Shown: positions 1 through 6,680 of the stretch, one piece after another
Numbering within the stretch: the stretch's first letter is position 1
Layout: every line of letters starts with the position of its first letter
Source of the DNA: Pseudomonadota bacterium
GTDB lineage: Bacteria; Pseudomonadota; Gammaproteobacteria; Burkholderiales; Casimicrobiaceae
Assembly: GCA_022709775.1 (NCBI GenBank)
Contig: JAKLIE010000101.1
Coordinates: forward strand, 1 to 6,680
Reading direction: 5' to 3'
DNA: 6,680 nucleotides
Translations under genes and position numbers: made by a program
The notes under the pieces: generated by a model
Seen by the model: only the letters and a program-made list of their open reading frames with translations
Database searches by the model: none
Told to the model about the DNA's origin: nothing

Positions 1-1
1 C

Positions 2-550
2 TTCGGGACGCGCCAGGTCGGTCTCAAGCCGAAGAAGAAGATCAACAGGCCGGAGGACATGGCGGGCATCAAGCTCCGGATGCCGCCGGGCGACGCCTGG
101 CAGCTCCTGGGCCGCTCGATCGGCGCAAATCCGACGCCGATGGCGTACGCCGAGACGTACACCGGACTGCAGACCGGCGCGATCGACGGCCAGGACAACC
201 CGCTTCCCAACGTCCAGAACATGAAATTCTACGAGGTGATGTCGCAGATCGTGCTGACGTCGCACCTCGTCGGGTTCGACCTGCTCACGGTGAACCTGAA
301 GACGTGGAGCGGCATGTCGTCCGCGAAGCAGGCGTCGTTCCAGGCCGCCGCCGACAAGGCGATCGCGTGGAGCACGGCCGAGCACCTGAAGCGGGAGGCC
401 GAGCTCGCCGACGGCTTCCGGAAGCAGGGCCTCGACGTCTACACGCCGGACGTCAATGCGTTCCGCGCCTACGCACAGAAGGTGTATCTCGCCTCCGACG
501 AAGCGAAGAGCTGGCCGCCGGGACTGCTCGACAAGATCAACGCGCTGTAA
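2..550 (+). CDS. dctP: TRAP transporter substrate-binding protein, DctP family (5' partial)
   Basis: Extracytoplasmic solute receptor of a TRAP transporter. It captures a substrate, usually an organic acid, in the periplasm and hands it to the DctQM membrane unit. Only the last 182 residues are visible. The reading frame is open from position 2 with no start or signal peptide, and family members run about 320-340 residues, so roughly the first 140-150 lie left of the window. The ATG at 59 is internal. Family signatures: RPEDMAGIKLRMP (residues 16-28 of the visible part), then GANPTPMAYAETYTGLQTGA and the IDGQDNPLPNV stretch that follows, then KFYEVMSQIVLTSH. The arginine in KLRMP (codon 77-79) matches the conserved carboxylate-binding arginine of the family (Arg147 of Haemophilus SiaP, aligned from memory). 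The C-terminus WPPGLLDKINAL followed by TAA looks intact. dctQ and dctM follow on the same strand. The substrate cannot be read from the sequence. Confidence 0.93.
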   Translation, partial: FGTRQVGLKPKKKINRPEDMAGIKLRMPPGDAWQLLGRSIGANPTPMAYAETYTGLQTGAIDGQDNPLPNVQNMKFYEVMSQIVLTSHLVGFDLLTVNLKTWSGMSSAKQASFQAAADKAIAWSTAEHLKREAELADGFRKQGLDVYTPDVNAFRAYAQKVYLASDEAKSWPPGLLDKINAL

Positions 551-553
551 GGG

Positions 554-597
554 CGGCGCGGGCCGCGGGTCGCCTCCTCGACCCGCGGCCGGCGCCG
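554..597 (+). promoter_or_regulatory. Strong intercistronic hairpin between dctP and dctQ
   Basis: A perfect 12-bp inverted repeat (GGCCGCGGGTCG at 561-572, CGACCCGCGGCC at 579-590) encloses a 6-nt loop, CCTCCT. After one G-G mismatch (560/591) six more pairs form (554-559 with 592-597), giving 18 pairs in all. The hairpin begins three bases after the dctP stop codon. No T-run follows, so it does not look like a classic intrinsic terminator. Stable hairpins after binding-protein genes are known to protect the upstream mRNA or to attenuate the downstream genes, giving more receptor than membrane carrier. That role is inferred here. A Rho-independent stop without a U-tract, or a dispersed extragenic palindrome, remain possible. 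Confidence 0.75.
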
Positions 598-670
598 ACG
601 TCCGCGCGGCCGGCGGGCGGCGCGCGGTCGCCGGCGCCCACCGCATCCCGCGCAACGGGAAGGGAACACC

Positions 671-1189
671 ATGAATCCGTCGCTCAGCGGCGCCGTCGCG
701 TGGATGCGGCGTCGCGCCGAGAACATCGTCGCCGGTCTTCTCGGCATCATGTTCGTCGCCTTCATCATCCAGATCGTGTTCCGCTACTTCTTCAACTTCC
801 CGATCGGCTGGACCTCGGAGCTCTCGGTCATCACCTGGCTGTACATGGTGCTGCTGGGCTCGGCGTTCTGGCTGAAGGAGAGCGAGGAAGTCCGCTTCGA
901 CCTCATTTCGGGCAGCCTGGGGCCGCGGGGACGGCGCGTGGTCGGTCTCGTCGTTGCGGTCGCGGCCGTCGTCCTTTTCGGCATGGCGATGCCGGCCACC
1001 GTGAGTTACGTCGCCTTCATGAAGGTCGAGAGCAGCTCCTATCTCAAGATCCGCCTCGACGTCCTGTATACGATCTACATCGTCTTCGCGGTGGCCGTGA
1101 TCGTCCGCTATCTCTGGGCGATCGTGAGCCTGGTTCGCGGCGAGGCGCCGGAAGCGGCGGACGTCACCAGCGCGGGCTCCGGGCTATGA
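671..1189 (+). CDS. dctQ: TRAP transporter small permease subunit, DctQ family
   Basis: Small inner-membrane subunit of the TRAP carrier. It partners DctM and helps dock the DctP receptor. The protein has 172 residues, normal for the family. Four hydrophobic helices can be seen, at about residues 19-38, 50-68, 89-109 and 130-152. The family pattern is present: FRYFFNFPIGWTSEL (residues 37-51) just after helix 1, a tryptophan-rich second helix ending LLGSAFWLKES, then EVRFDLI. The start at 671 is supported by a GGGAAGGG purine tract (657-664) six bases upstream and by an N-terminus MNPSLSGAVAWMRRRAEN, with positive charges on the cytoplasmic side. The 120-bp gap to dctP is large for an operon and holds a strong hairpin; a smaller 5-bp hairpin (TCCCG 646-650, CGGGA 656-660) touches the ribosome binding site. 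The stop codon overlaps the dctM start (ATGA). Confidence 0.92.
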   Translation: MNPSLSGAVAWMRRRAENIVAGLLGIMFVAFIIQIVFRYFFNFPIGWTSELSVITWLYMVLLGSAFWLKESEEVRFDLISGSLGPRGRRVVGLVVAVAAVVLFGMAMPATVSYVAFMKVESSSYLKIRLDVLYTIYIVFAVAVIVRYLWAIVSLVRGEAPEAADVTSAGSGL

Positions 1190-2487
1190 ACCTGACCAGC
1201 CCCTTTGCCCTTGCTCTCTACGCCATCGTCGGGTTGAGCGTGATCGGGCTGCCGGTCGCCTACGCGATGATCGGCGGTTCCATCCTCTGGCTGTTCCTGT
1301 CGGGACTTGACATGGGGACCGCGGCCGAACAGTTCCTGAACGGCATGATGGCGAGCCAGCTGCTGCTCGCGATCCCGCTGTTCATCCTCGCCGCAGAGTT
1401 CATGAACACCGGCAGCATCATGGACAGGCTGCTGCACTTCTGCAACGCGATCGTCGGACGCTTCCGCGGCGGTCTTGCGCAGGTCAACGTGGTGCAGAGC
1501 GTCATCTTCTCCAGCATGTCGGGCTCCGCGCTCGCCGACGCCGCGGCCTCCGGCAAGCTGATGCAGACGATGATGACGCGCGACGGCAAGTATCCGCCCG
1601 CGTTTGCCGCCGCCCTGACCTGTGTGTCGTCGGTCATCGGGCCGATCATCCCGCCGTCGATCCCGCTGGTGCTCTTCGCGCTGGTCTCGGACACGTCGGT
1701 CGGCTACCTGTTCCTGGGCGGTGTGATTCCCGGCGTGCTGCTCGGCGCCGCCCAGAGCGGGCTGATCGCAGCGGTGGCCAAGCGCCGCAATTTCCCGATC
1801 GAGGAACGCGTCCCGCTGCGCGAGCTGCCGCGCGTGACCTGGGAGGCGTTGCCGGCGCTCATGATGCCGGTGATCCTGCTCGGCTGCATGTGGAGCGGAA
1901 TGACCACGCCCACCGAGGCTGCCGCGGTCGCCGCCGCCTATGCGTTGCTGCTCTCCGTACTGCTGTACCGCAGCGTGGGCATGAAGGACATCTACCGTTC
2001 GCTGGCGTCCAGCGCGAAGGTCACGGTGTCGATCGGCATGCTGATTGCCGGCGCGCTGGTGTTCAACTACGTGATCACGGCGGAGAACATTCCCAAAACG
2101 CTCTCCGCGTTCCTGAAGGCGCACGAGCTCTCGCCGCTGGTGTTCCTGCTGTTCGTCAATGTCCTCCTGCTGATCCTGGGCTGCTTCCTCGAAGGCACGA
2201 CGATCATCCTCGTGATCCTCCCGGTGCTGCTGCCCACCGCGCAGGTGCTGGGCATCGATCCGGTGCACTTCGGCGTGATGGCCGTCGTCAACATCATGAT
2301 CGGGCTGGTCACGCCGCCGTACGGGCTGCTGCTCTTCATGATGAACAAGATCGCCGACGTGCCGCTGCGCGACATGGTGCGCGAGGTGATGCCGTTCCTG
2401 TACGTGATGATCGGCGCGCTCGCGCTGATCACGCTGGTGCCGGACGTCGTGCTGTTCCTCCCGCGGCTCCTGGGCTACAAGGGCTGA
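1186..2487 (+). CDS. dctM: TRAP transporter large permease subunit, DctM family
   Basis: Large membrane subunit that carries the substrate and coupling-ion pathway of the TRAP importer. The protein has 433 residues, close to the usual 425-430, and is hydrophobic throughout with about a dozen predicted membrane segments. Family motifs in order: IPLFILAAEFMNTGSIMDRL (64-83), the GRFRGGLAQVNVV stretch from 91, GSALADAAASG (113-123), GPIIPPSIPLVLFA (152-165), TPTEAAAVAAAYA (241-253) and LVTPPYGLLLFMMNK (374-388). The start is ATG 1186, which overlaps the dctQ stop in ATGA. The reading frame stays open far upstream, but that extension is arginine- and alanine-rich out-of-frame sequence over dctP and dctQ, and homology begins at MNLTSPFALALYAIVGLS. 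No good Shine-Dalgarno precedes the start, so translation is probably coupled to dctQ. The substrate is not assignable from this subunit. Confidence 0.95.
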   Translation: MNLTSPFALALYAIVGLSVIGLPVAYAMIGGSILWLFLSGLDMGTAAEQFLNGMMASQLLLAIPLFILAAEFMNTGSIMDRLLHFCNAIVGRFRGGLAQVNVVQSVIFSSMSGSALADAAASGKLMQTMMTRDGKYPPAFAAALTCVSSVIGPIIPPSIPLVLFALVSDTSVGYLFLGGVIPGVLLGAAQSGLIAAVAKRRNFPIEERVPLRELPRVTWEALPALMMPVILLGCMWSGMTTPTEAAAVAAAYALLLSVLLYRSVGMKDIYRSLASSAKVTVSIGMLIAGALVFNYVITAENIPKTLSAFLKAHELSPLVFLLFVNVLLLILGCFLEGTTIILVILPVLLPTAQVLGIDPVHFGVMAVVNIMIGLVTPPYGLLLFMMNKIADVPLRDMVREVMPFLYVMIGALALITLVPDVVLFLPRLLGYKG

Positions 2488-2510
2488 CGCCCCCGGCACC
2501 CGGCATCACG

Positions 2511-2540
2511 AAGCGGGCGCCCCCCGGGGGCGCTCGTTTA
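2511..2540 (+). terminator. Candidate intrinsic terminator after dctM
   Basis: The left arm 2511-2523 pairs with 2527-2539 in a 13-bp stem (eleven Watson-Crick pairs, two G-T wobbles) around a 3-nt loop, CCG. The core is GCGCCCC/GGGGCGC. The stem ends in a short T-run (TTT, 2537-2539), weaker than a textbook U-tract. It lies 23 bp after the dctM stop and 61 bp before aroD, where the TRAP operon would be expected to end. On the minus strand no T-run follows, so it looks one-directional. Confidence 0.6.
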
Positions 2541-2544
2541 GAAT
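2538..2544 (+). promoter_or_regulatory. aroD: Candidate -10 element for aroD
   Basis: TAGAAT at 2539-2544 (in TTTAGAAT) is a 5/6 match to the sigma70 -10 consensus in otherwise very GC-rich sequence. It would place transcription initiation near 2551, giving a leader of about 50 nt before the aroD start. No recognisable -35 hexamer lies 16-18 bp upstream, because that space is filled by the GC-rich terminator stem, so the promoter may be weak or activator-dependent. The element overlaps the last pair of that stem. Confidence 0.4.
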
Positions 2545-2600
2545 CGACAGTCGGCGTCTCCGCGCGGCCGCGGGGCGGGCAATCGATCGAAAGGCAGGCC

Positions 2601-3380
2601 ATGACGCAGCAGAAGGTGATCGACCTCCGAGGACGTCGCCTCGGCGGCCCCACGCCGCTCGTCTGTTCGCCGCTCGTCGCGCGGACGCCGGATCGTCTCG
2701 CGGCCGAGACCGCCGCCGTGCTCGCGAAGCGCCCCGACGTGATCGAGTGGCGCGTCGATTTCTTCGAGCCCATCGCCGACACCGCGGCCGTGCTCGCGGC
2801 GGGTCGCGCGATGCGCGCCGCCGCGGGCGACACGCCGATCGTCTTCACCTGTCGCGGTGCGCACGAGGGCGGACAGACGATCCCCCTCGACGCGGAAGGG
2901 GTGGTGCGGCTCTACGACGCCGTGGGCGGCGCCGGACTCGTCGATCTGATCGACTTCGAGCTCTCGAATCCGCCGGCGCTGGTGCGCCGCGTCCGCGAGA
3001 GAACGCGCGAGCAGGGCACGCGCCTCATCCTCTCGTATCACAACTTCGGCTACACGCCGGGCCACGATGCGCTCGTCGACCGCTTCCTCGAAGCCGACCG
3101 GCTGGGCGCGGACGTGGGCAAGGTCGCGGCCATGCCGCGCGACCGCGCCGACGTGCTGACGCTGCTGTCGGCGACGGCGACCGCGGAGGCCAAGGCGCGC
3201 ATCCCGCTGATCAGCATGTCGATGGGGCCGCTCGGCGTCGCGACGCGAATGGTGGGCGGCGTCTTCGGCTCTTCGCTGTCGTTCGCGATCGGGGAGGGCG
3301 CGTCCGCGCCGGGGCAGATGCCGATCGCCGACCTGGTCGCGGTGTTCGGCGCGCTCGCCCGCGCGCGCGGCGAGTCGTAG
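2601..3380 (+). CDS. aroD: 3-dehydroquinate dehydratase, type I
   Basis: Cytoplasmic enzyme that dehydrates 3-dehydroquinate to 3-dehydroshikimate through a Schiff-base lysine. It is a shikimate-pathway step that also serves quinate breakdown. The protein has 259 residues, against about 252 for E. coli AroD. Active-site residues visible by comparison: EWRVDFF with Glu49 and Arg51; SYHNF with the general acid/base His147; GADVGKVAAMP with the Schiff-base Lys174; ATRMVGGVFGSSLSF with Arg216; SAPGQMPI with Ser235 and Gln239. All are intact and spaced as in E. coli (E46, R48, H143, K170, R213, S232, Q236). The ATG at 2601 has a GAAAGG ribosome site (2589-2594) six bases upstream, and homology starts close after it. 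The reading frame is open upstream into dctM, but only as out-of-frame sequence. It lies downstream of the TRAP genes but probably has its own promoter. Whether its role is biosynthetic or catabolic cannot be told from this window. Confidence 0.95.
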   Translation: MTQQKVIDLRGRRLGGPTPLVCSPLVARTPDRLAAETAAVLAKRPDVIEWRVDFFEPIADTAAVLAAGRAMRAAAGDTPIVFTCRGAHEGGQTIPLDAEGVVRLYDAVGGAGLVDLIDFELSNPPALVRRVRERTREQGTRLILSYHNFGYTPGHDALVDRFLEADRLGADVGKVAAMPRDRADVLTLLSATATAEAKARIPLISMSMGPLGVATRMVGGVFGSSLSFAIGEGASAPGQMPIADLVAVFGALARARGES

Positions 3381-3400
3381 CGGCAGGCGTCACGCCGCCG
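3381..3400 (+). terminator. Hairpin immediately after the aroD stop, possible terminator
   Basis: Directly after the TAG stop, CGGC-A-GGCG (3381-3389) pairs with CGCCGCCG (3393-3400) around a TCA loop. This gives eight pairs with one bulged A. There is no T-run after it, so termination is only suggested by its position in the convergent gap between aroD and the minus-strand rhodanese gene. The rest of that gap (3401-3501) holds a tandem 7-bp repeat, GTCGACC (3404-3417), and a GGCGATCGCC palindrome (3469-3478). No gene is seen in it. Confidence 0.35.
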
Positions 3401-3501
3401 CGCGTCGACCGTCGACCGGCCCCGATCCCGGCGATCGAGCACGGCCCTGAGCCGAAGCGGCCGGGTGCGGCGATCGCCCGGACCGGCAGGCGCAGGGCTT
3501 C

Positions 3502-3924
3502 CTAAAGCTGCTCCCAGGGAAGTCCTTCCTTGCGCCAGCCCCCGACCGTGCCCCGGTGGTGCTCGTCGTCGAGCGGCCCCTCGAAGCCCTCGAGCACGTT
3601 GTAGACCTCCCTGAATCCGGCCTGCTCGAGCGCGAGCCCGGCGTCGACCGACCGCTGGCCGCTGCGGCAGATGAGCACGATCGGGCGGTTCATGCTCGCG
3701 ACCTTCTTGACGTGCCCGACGAAGTGGGGATTGATCTCCCAGTCCGGGCCGTCATTCCACGCGACGTGCTGCGCGCCGACCGGATGGCCGACGAACAGGT
3801 ACTCCATCTCGCTGCGGCAGTCGACGAATACCGCCTGCGGGTGCTTCTGGAGGAATTCGGCGGCTTCCTTCGGCTTCAGGTGCTTCATGGTCGTTCCGCT
3901 CGGGGAGACGAGGCGGTCAACCAT
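3502..3924 (-). CDS. Single-domain rhodanese-like sulfurtransferase
   Basis: Small cytoplasmic protein with one rhodanese fold. Such enzymes carry a sulfane sulfur on an active-site cysteine and pass it to acceptors; the physiological partner is unknown. It has 140 residues with the chosen start. Seen in order: AVFVDCRSEMEY (residues 31-42), GHPVGAQHVAW (46-56), the active-site loop CRSGQR with the catalytic Cys86 (86-91), the NVLEGFEG turn (109-116), and a C-terminal tail GGWRKEGLPW (128-137) typical of this subgroup. Start choice: ATG at 3924 has AGGAG (3938-3934) nine bases upstream. The frame stays open to an ATG at 3984 and there is another ATG at 3888, but neither has a good ribosome site. 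Homology proper begins near MKHLKPKEAAEFL, so 3888 is the main alternative. The gene converges on aroD and diverges from metH. No signal peptide or membrane segment is seen. Confidence 0.88.
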   Translation of the reverse strand: MVDRLVSPSGTTMKHLKPKEAAEFLQKHPQAVFVDCRSEMEYLFVGHPVGAQHVAWNDGPDWEINPHFVGHVKKVASMNRPIVLICRSGQRSVDAGLALEQAGFREVYNVLEGFEGPLDDEHHRGTVGGWRKEGLPWEQL

Positions 3925-4040
3925 AGCACGCGTCTCCTCATGCCGCTCGCGCATATCCATATAACCGAACGCCGCGGTCCGCACTGCTAGAATTCGGGTT
4001 TCCGCGCCCGCCAGCGACGCGCGCCGGCTCCGCTCCTCCG
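3925..4040. promoter_or_regulatory. Divergent control region between the rhodanese gene and metH
   Basis: This 116-bp gap separates two divergent starts and should hold promoters for both. Facing metH there are two -10-like hexamers, TAGAAT (3988-3993) and TATAAC (3960-3965). Neither has a convincing -35 at 16-18 bp. Facing the rhodanese gene, TTATAT (minus strand, 3964-3959) is a possible -10. The patch 3953-3964 is strikingly A/T-rich for this genome. I saw no SAM or cobalamin riboswitch features, and no MetR-type box with correct spacing. The last 30 bases before the metH start are pyrimidine-rich with no Shine-Dalgarno. Confidence 0.4.
3934..3938 (-). promoter_or_regulatory. Shine-Dalgarno that fixes the rhodanese start
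   Basis: On the minus strand, TGAGGAGACGCGTGCT is followed directly by ATG at 3924-3922. AGGAG sits nine bases before the start codon. The competing ATG at 3888 is preceded by GAGCGGAACGACC, with no clear pairing to 16S rRNA. Confidence 0.55.
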
Positions 4041-5090
4041 ATGCAACCCGACCGCACCGCCGAACTCTCCGCCCTGCTCGACCGTCGCATCCTGATCCTC
4101 GACGGCGCGATGGGCACGATGATCCAGCAGCACCGGCTGTCCGAGTCGGACTTCCGGGGCGCGCCCGCGTGCGGGCTCGCCGGCCACGCGCACGACCTCA
4201 AGGGCGACAACGACCTGCTGTCGATCACGCGGCCCGACGTCGTCCGCGCGATCCACGACGCGTACTTCGACGCGGGCGCCGACATCGTCGAGACCAACAC
4301 GTTCTCGGCGACGTCGATCGCGCAGGCCGACTACGGGCTCGCCGCGCGCGCGAAGGAGCTGAACCGCGCCGCGGCCGCGGTCGCGAGGGAGAGCGCCGAC
4401 CGCTGGACGGCGAAGACGCCCGACCGGCCCCGCTTCGTCGCGGGCGCGCTGGGACCGACGAACCGCACCGCGTCGATCTCGCCCGACGTGCACGATCCGG
4501 CCGCCCGCAACGTCACGTTCGACGAGCTCGCGGGGGCCTATCGCGAGGCCGCGCAGGGCCTCGTCGAGGGCGGCGTCGACCTGCTGCTCGTCGAGACGGT
4601 GTTCGACACGCTGAATGCGAAGGCGGCGCTGTTCGGCATCGCCACGCTGTTCGACGAGCTGGGGGCGCGGCTGCCGCTGATCGTCTCCGGGACGATCACC
4701 GACGCGTCCGGACGCACGCTCTCGGGACAGACGCCCGAGGCGTTCTGGAACTCGGTGCGCCACGCGAATCCGCTGCTGGTGGGCCTGAACTGCGCGCTGG
4801 GCGCCGCGCTGATGCGCCCCTATCTCGGGGAGCTCGCGCACGTGGCCGACACCTACGTGTCGTGCTACCCGAACGCGGGCCTGCCGAACCCGATGTCGGA
4901 GACCGGCTACGACGAGACCCCCGCGGAGACCGCGCGCCTGGTCGCCGACTTCGCGCGGAGCGGTTTCGTCAACCTCGTGGGCGGGTGCTGCGGCACGACG
5001 CCTGCGCACGTGCGCGCGATCGCGGACGCCGTCGCGTCGATCCCGCCGCGCAAGGTGGCGCGGCGCGCTGCGCTGCGCGCGGCGGCGTGA
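4041..5090 (+). CDS. metH: Methionine synthase, homocysteine S-methyltransferase subunit (N-terminal half of split MetH)
   Basis: Homocysteine-binding module of cobalamin-dependent methionine synthase. It presents zinc-bound homocysteine thiolate to methylcobalamin held by the partner protein. The 349 residues match the first domain of full-length E. coli MetH almost end to end: [20 protein letters not shown] (16-35), DLKGDNDLL (52-60), [12 protein letters not shown] (80-91), the [17 protein letters not shown] run from 138, [13 protein letters not shown] (184-196), and [20 protein letters not shown] (216-235). The three zinc-ligand cysteines are present: Cys251 in GLNCALGA and Cys316-Cys317 in GGCCGTTP (E. 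coli Cys247, 310, 311). The protein stops just after this barrel. There is no earlier start codon downstream of the -10-like elements, and homology begins at once, so ATG 4041 is firm although it lacks a Shine-Dalgarno. It cannot complete the reaction with methyl-folate alone and depends on the downstream gene. Confidence 0.95.
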   Translation: MQPDRTAELSALLDRRILILDGAMGTMIQQHRLSESDFRGAPACGLAGHAHDLKGDNDLLSITRPDVVRAIHDAYFDAGADIVETNTFSATSIAQADYGLAARAKELNRAAAAVARESADRWTAKTPDRPRFVAGALGPTNRTASISPDVHDPAARNVTFDELAGAYREAAQGLVEGGVDLLLVETVFDTLNAKAALFGIATLFDELGARLPLIVSGTITDASGRTLSGQTPEAFWNSVRHANPLLVGLNCALGAALMRPYLGELAHVADTYVSCYPNAGLPNPMSETGYDETPAETARLVADFARSGFVNLVGGCCGTTPAHVRAIADAVASIPPRKVARRAALRAAA

Positions 5091-5202
5091 GCCACTGCTG
5101 CGGCGTTCGGCGCCGACCGACCTGCCGCGCACGCGCGCGGCCGTCGATCTGCGTACGCCCGCGACGCGGCCGTCGACGGCCTCCCGACTCCTGACTCCCG
5201 AC
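5091..5202 (+). other. Linker between the two metH genes
   Basis: This 112-bp GC-rich spacer has no start codon of its own. It holds a 12-nt direct repeat CGCGGCCGTCGA (5136-5147 and 5165-5176), a 14-bp perfect palindrome GGCCGTCGACGGCC (5168-5181), and an 8-nt direct repeat CTCCCGAC (5181-5188 and 5195-5202), the second copy abutting the downstream ATG. No T-run or clear promoter is seen, so the two genes are probably co-transcribed. The frame of the downstream gene is open across the spacer, which is not surprising at this GC content. Confidence 0.5.

Positions 5203-6680
<1,478 letters not shown>

Noticed and set aside
304..1185. Possible N-terminal extension of DctM, giving a 727-residue protein
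   Set aside because: The extension is out-of-frame sequence over dctP and dctQ with no homology. Family length and the ATGA overlap place the start at 1186.
1108..2499. Minus-strand 463-codon open frame rich in His, Asp, Gln and Arg opposite dctM
   Set aside because: Its composition is the mirror image of a hydrophobic, GC-biased membrane gene and it shows no domain motif. dctM on the plus strand has strong family motifs over the same bases.
1890..2600. Possible N-terminal extension of AroD into dctM
   Set aside because: The extra residues have shadow-type composition, and ATG 2601 has a ribosome site and matches the family N-terminus.
3469..3478. GGCGATCGCC palindrome as a HIP1-like repeat
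   Set aside because: Only one copy was noticed, in a convergent gap of GC-rich sequence. HIP1 abundance is a cyanobacterial trait and the genes here are not cyanobacterial.
3990..4002. GAATTCGGGTTTC before metH as a MetR-type box
   Set aside because: The spacing between GAA and TTC is seven bases, not the five of the known MetR site, and flanking bases do not match.
3925..4040. SAM or cobalamin riboswitch upstream of metH
   Set aside because: The region is too short and shows no conserved core of either class that I could recognise.

Overview
The window is high-GC DNA (roughly two thirds or more by eye, with strong G/C third-position bias) from what looks like a betaproteobacterium. The main grounds are the split cobalamin-dependent methionine synthase, with separate homocysteine and folate/cobalamin genes as in Burkholderia-type genomes, and a tripartite TRAP carrier with separate Q and M subunits. 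The organism assignment is inference. No mobile element, CRISPR array, RNA gene or phage gene was seen.

Layout. (1) Positions 2-2487, plus strand: the 3' part of a TRAP transporter operon. It holds dctP (substrate-binding protein, 5' end outside the window), a 120-bp gap with a very strong hairpin, dctQ (small membrane subunit) and dctM (large membrane subunit). dctQ and dctM overlap by ATGA. (2) A terminator-like hairpin at 2511-2539 whose base runs into a TAGAAT -10-like element, then aroD (2601-3380, plus), a type I 3-dehydroquinate dehydratase with all its catalytic residues. (3) A short convergent gap, then a single-domain rhodanese sulfurtransferase on the minus strand (start 3924, end 3502). 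(4) A divergent control region (3925-4040). (5) metH in two pieces on the plus strand: the homocysteine methyltransferase subunit (4041-5090), a 112-bp linker, and the folate/cobalamin subunit (5203 to beyond the window edge).

How the genes fit together. DctP, DctQ and DctM form one secondary importer driven by an ion gradient, usually Na+, that takes up a carboxylate. The next gene, aroD, acts on 3-dehydroquinate, so a quinate- or shikimate-type substrate is a testable guess. The two MetH pieces together supply the homocysteine, methyl-folate and cobalamin modules that make methionine; the AdoMet-dependent reactivation domain would lie past the right edge. The divergent rhodanese also handles sulfur but has no proven link to MetH.

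Most of the window is ordinary metabolism. The points that stand out are regulatory or architectural: the dctP-dctQ hairpin, the terminator/promoter overlap before aroD, and the lack of a Shine-Dalgarno sequence before either metH start. I found no evidence for a new biological system here.
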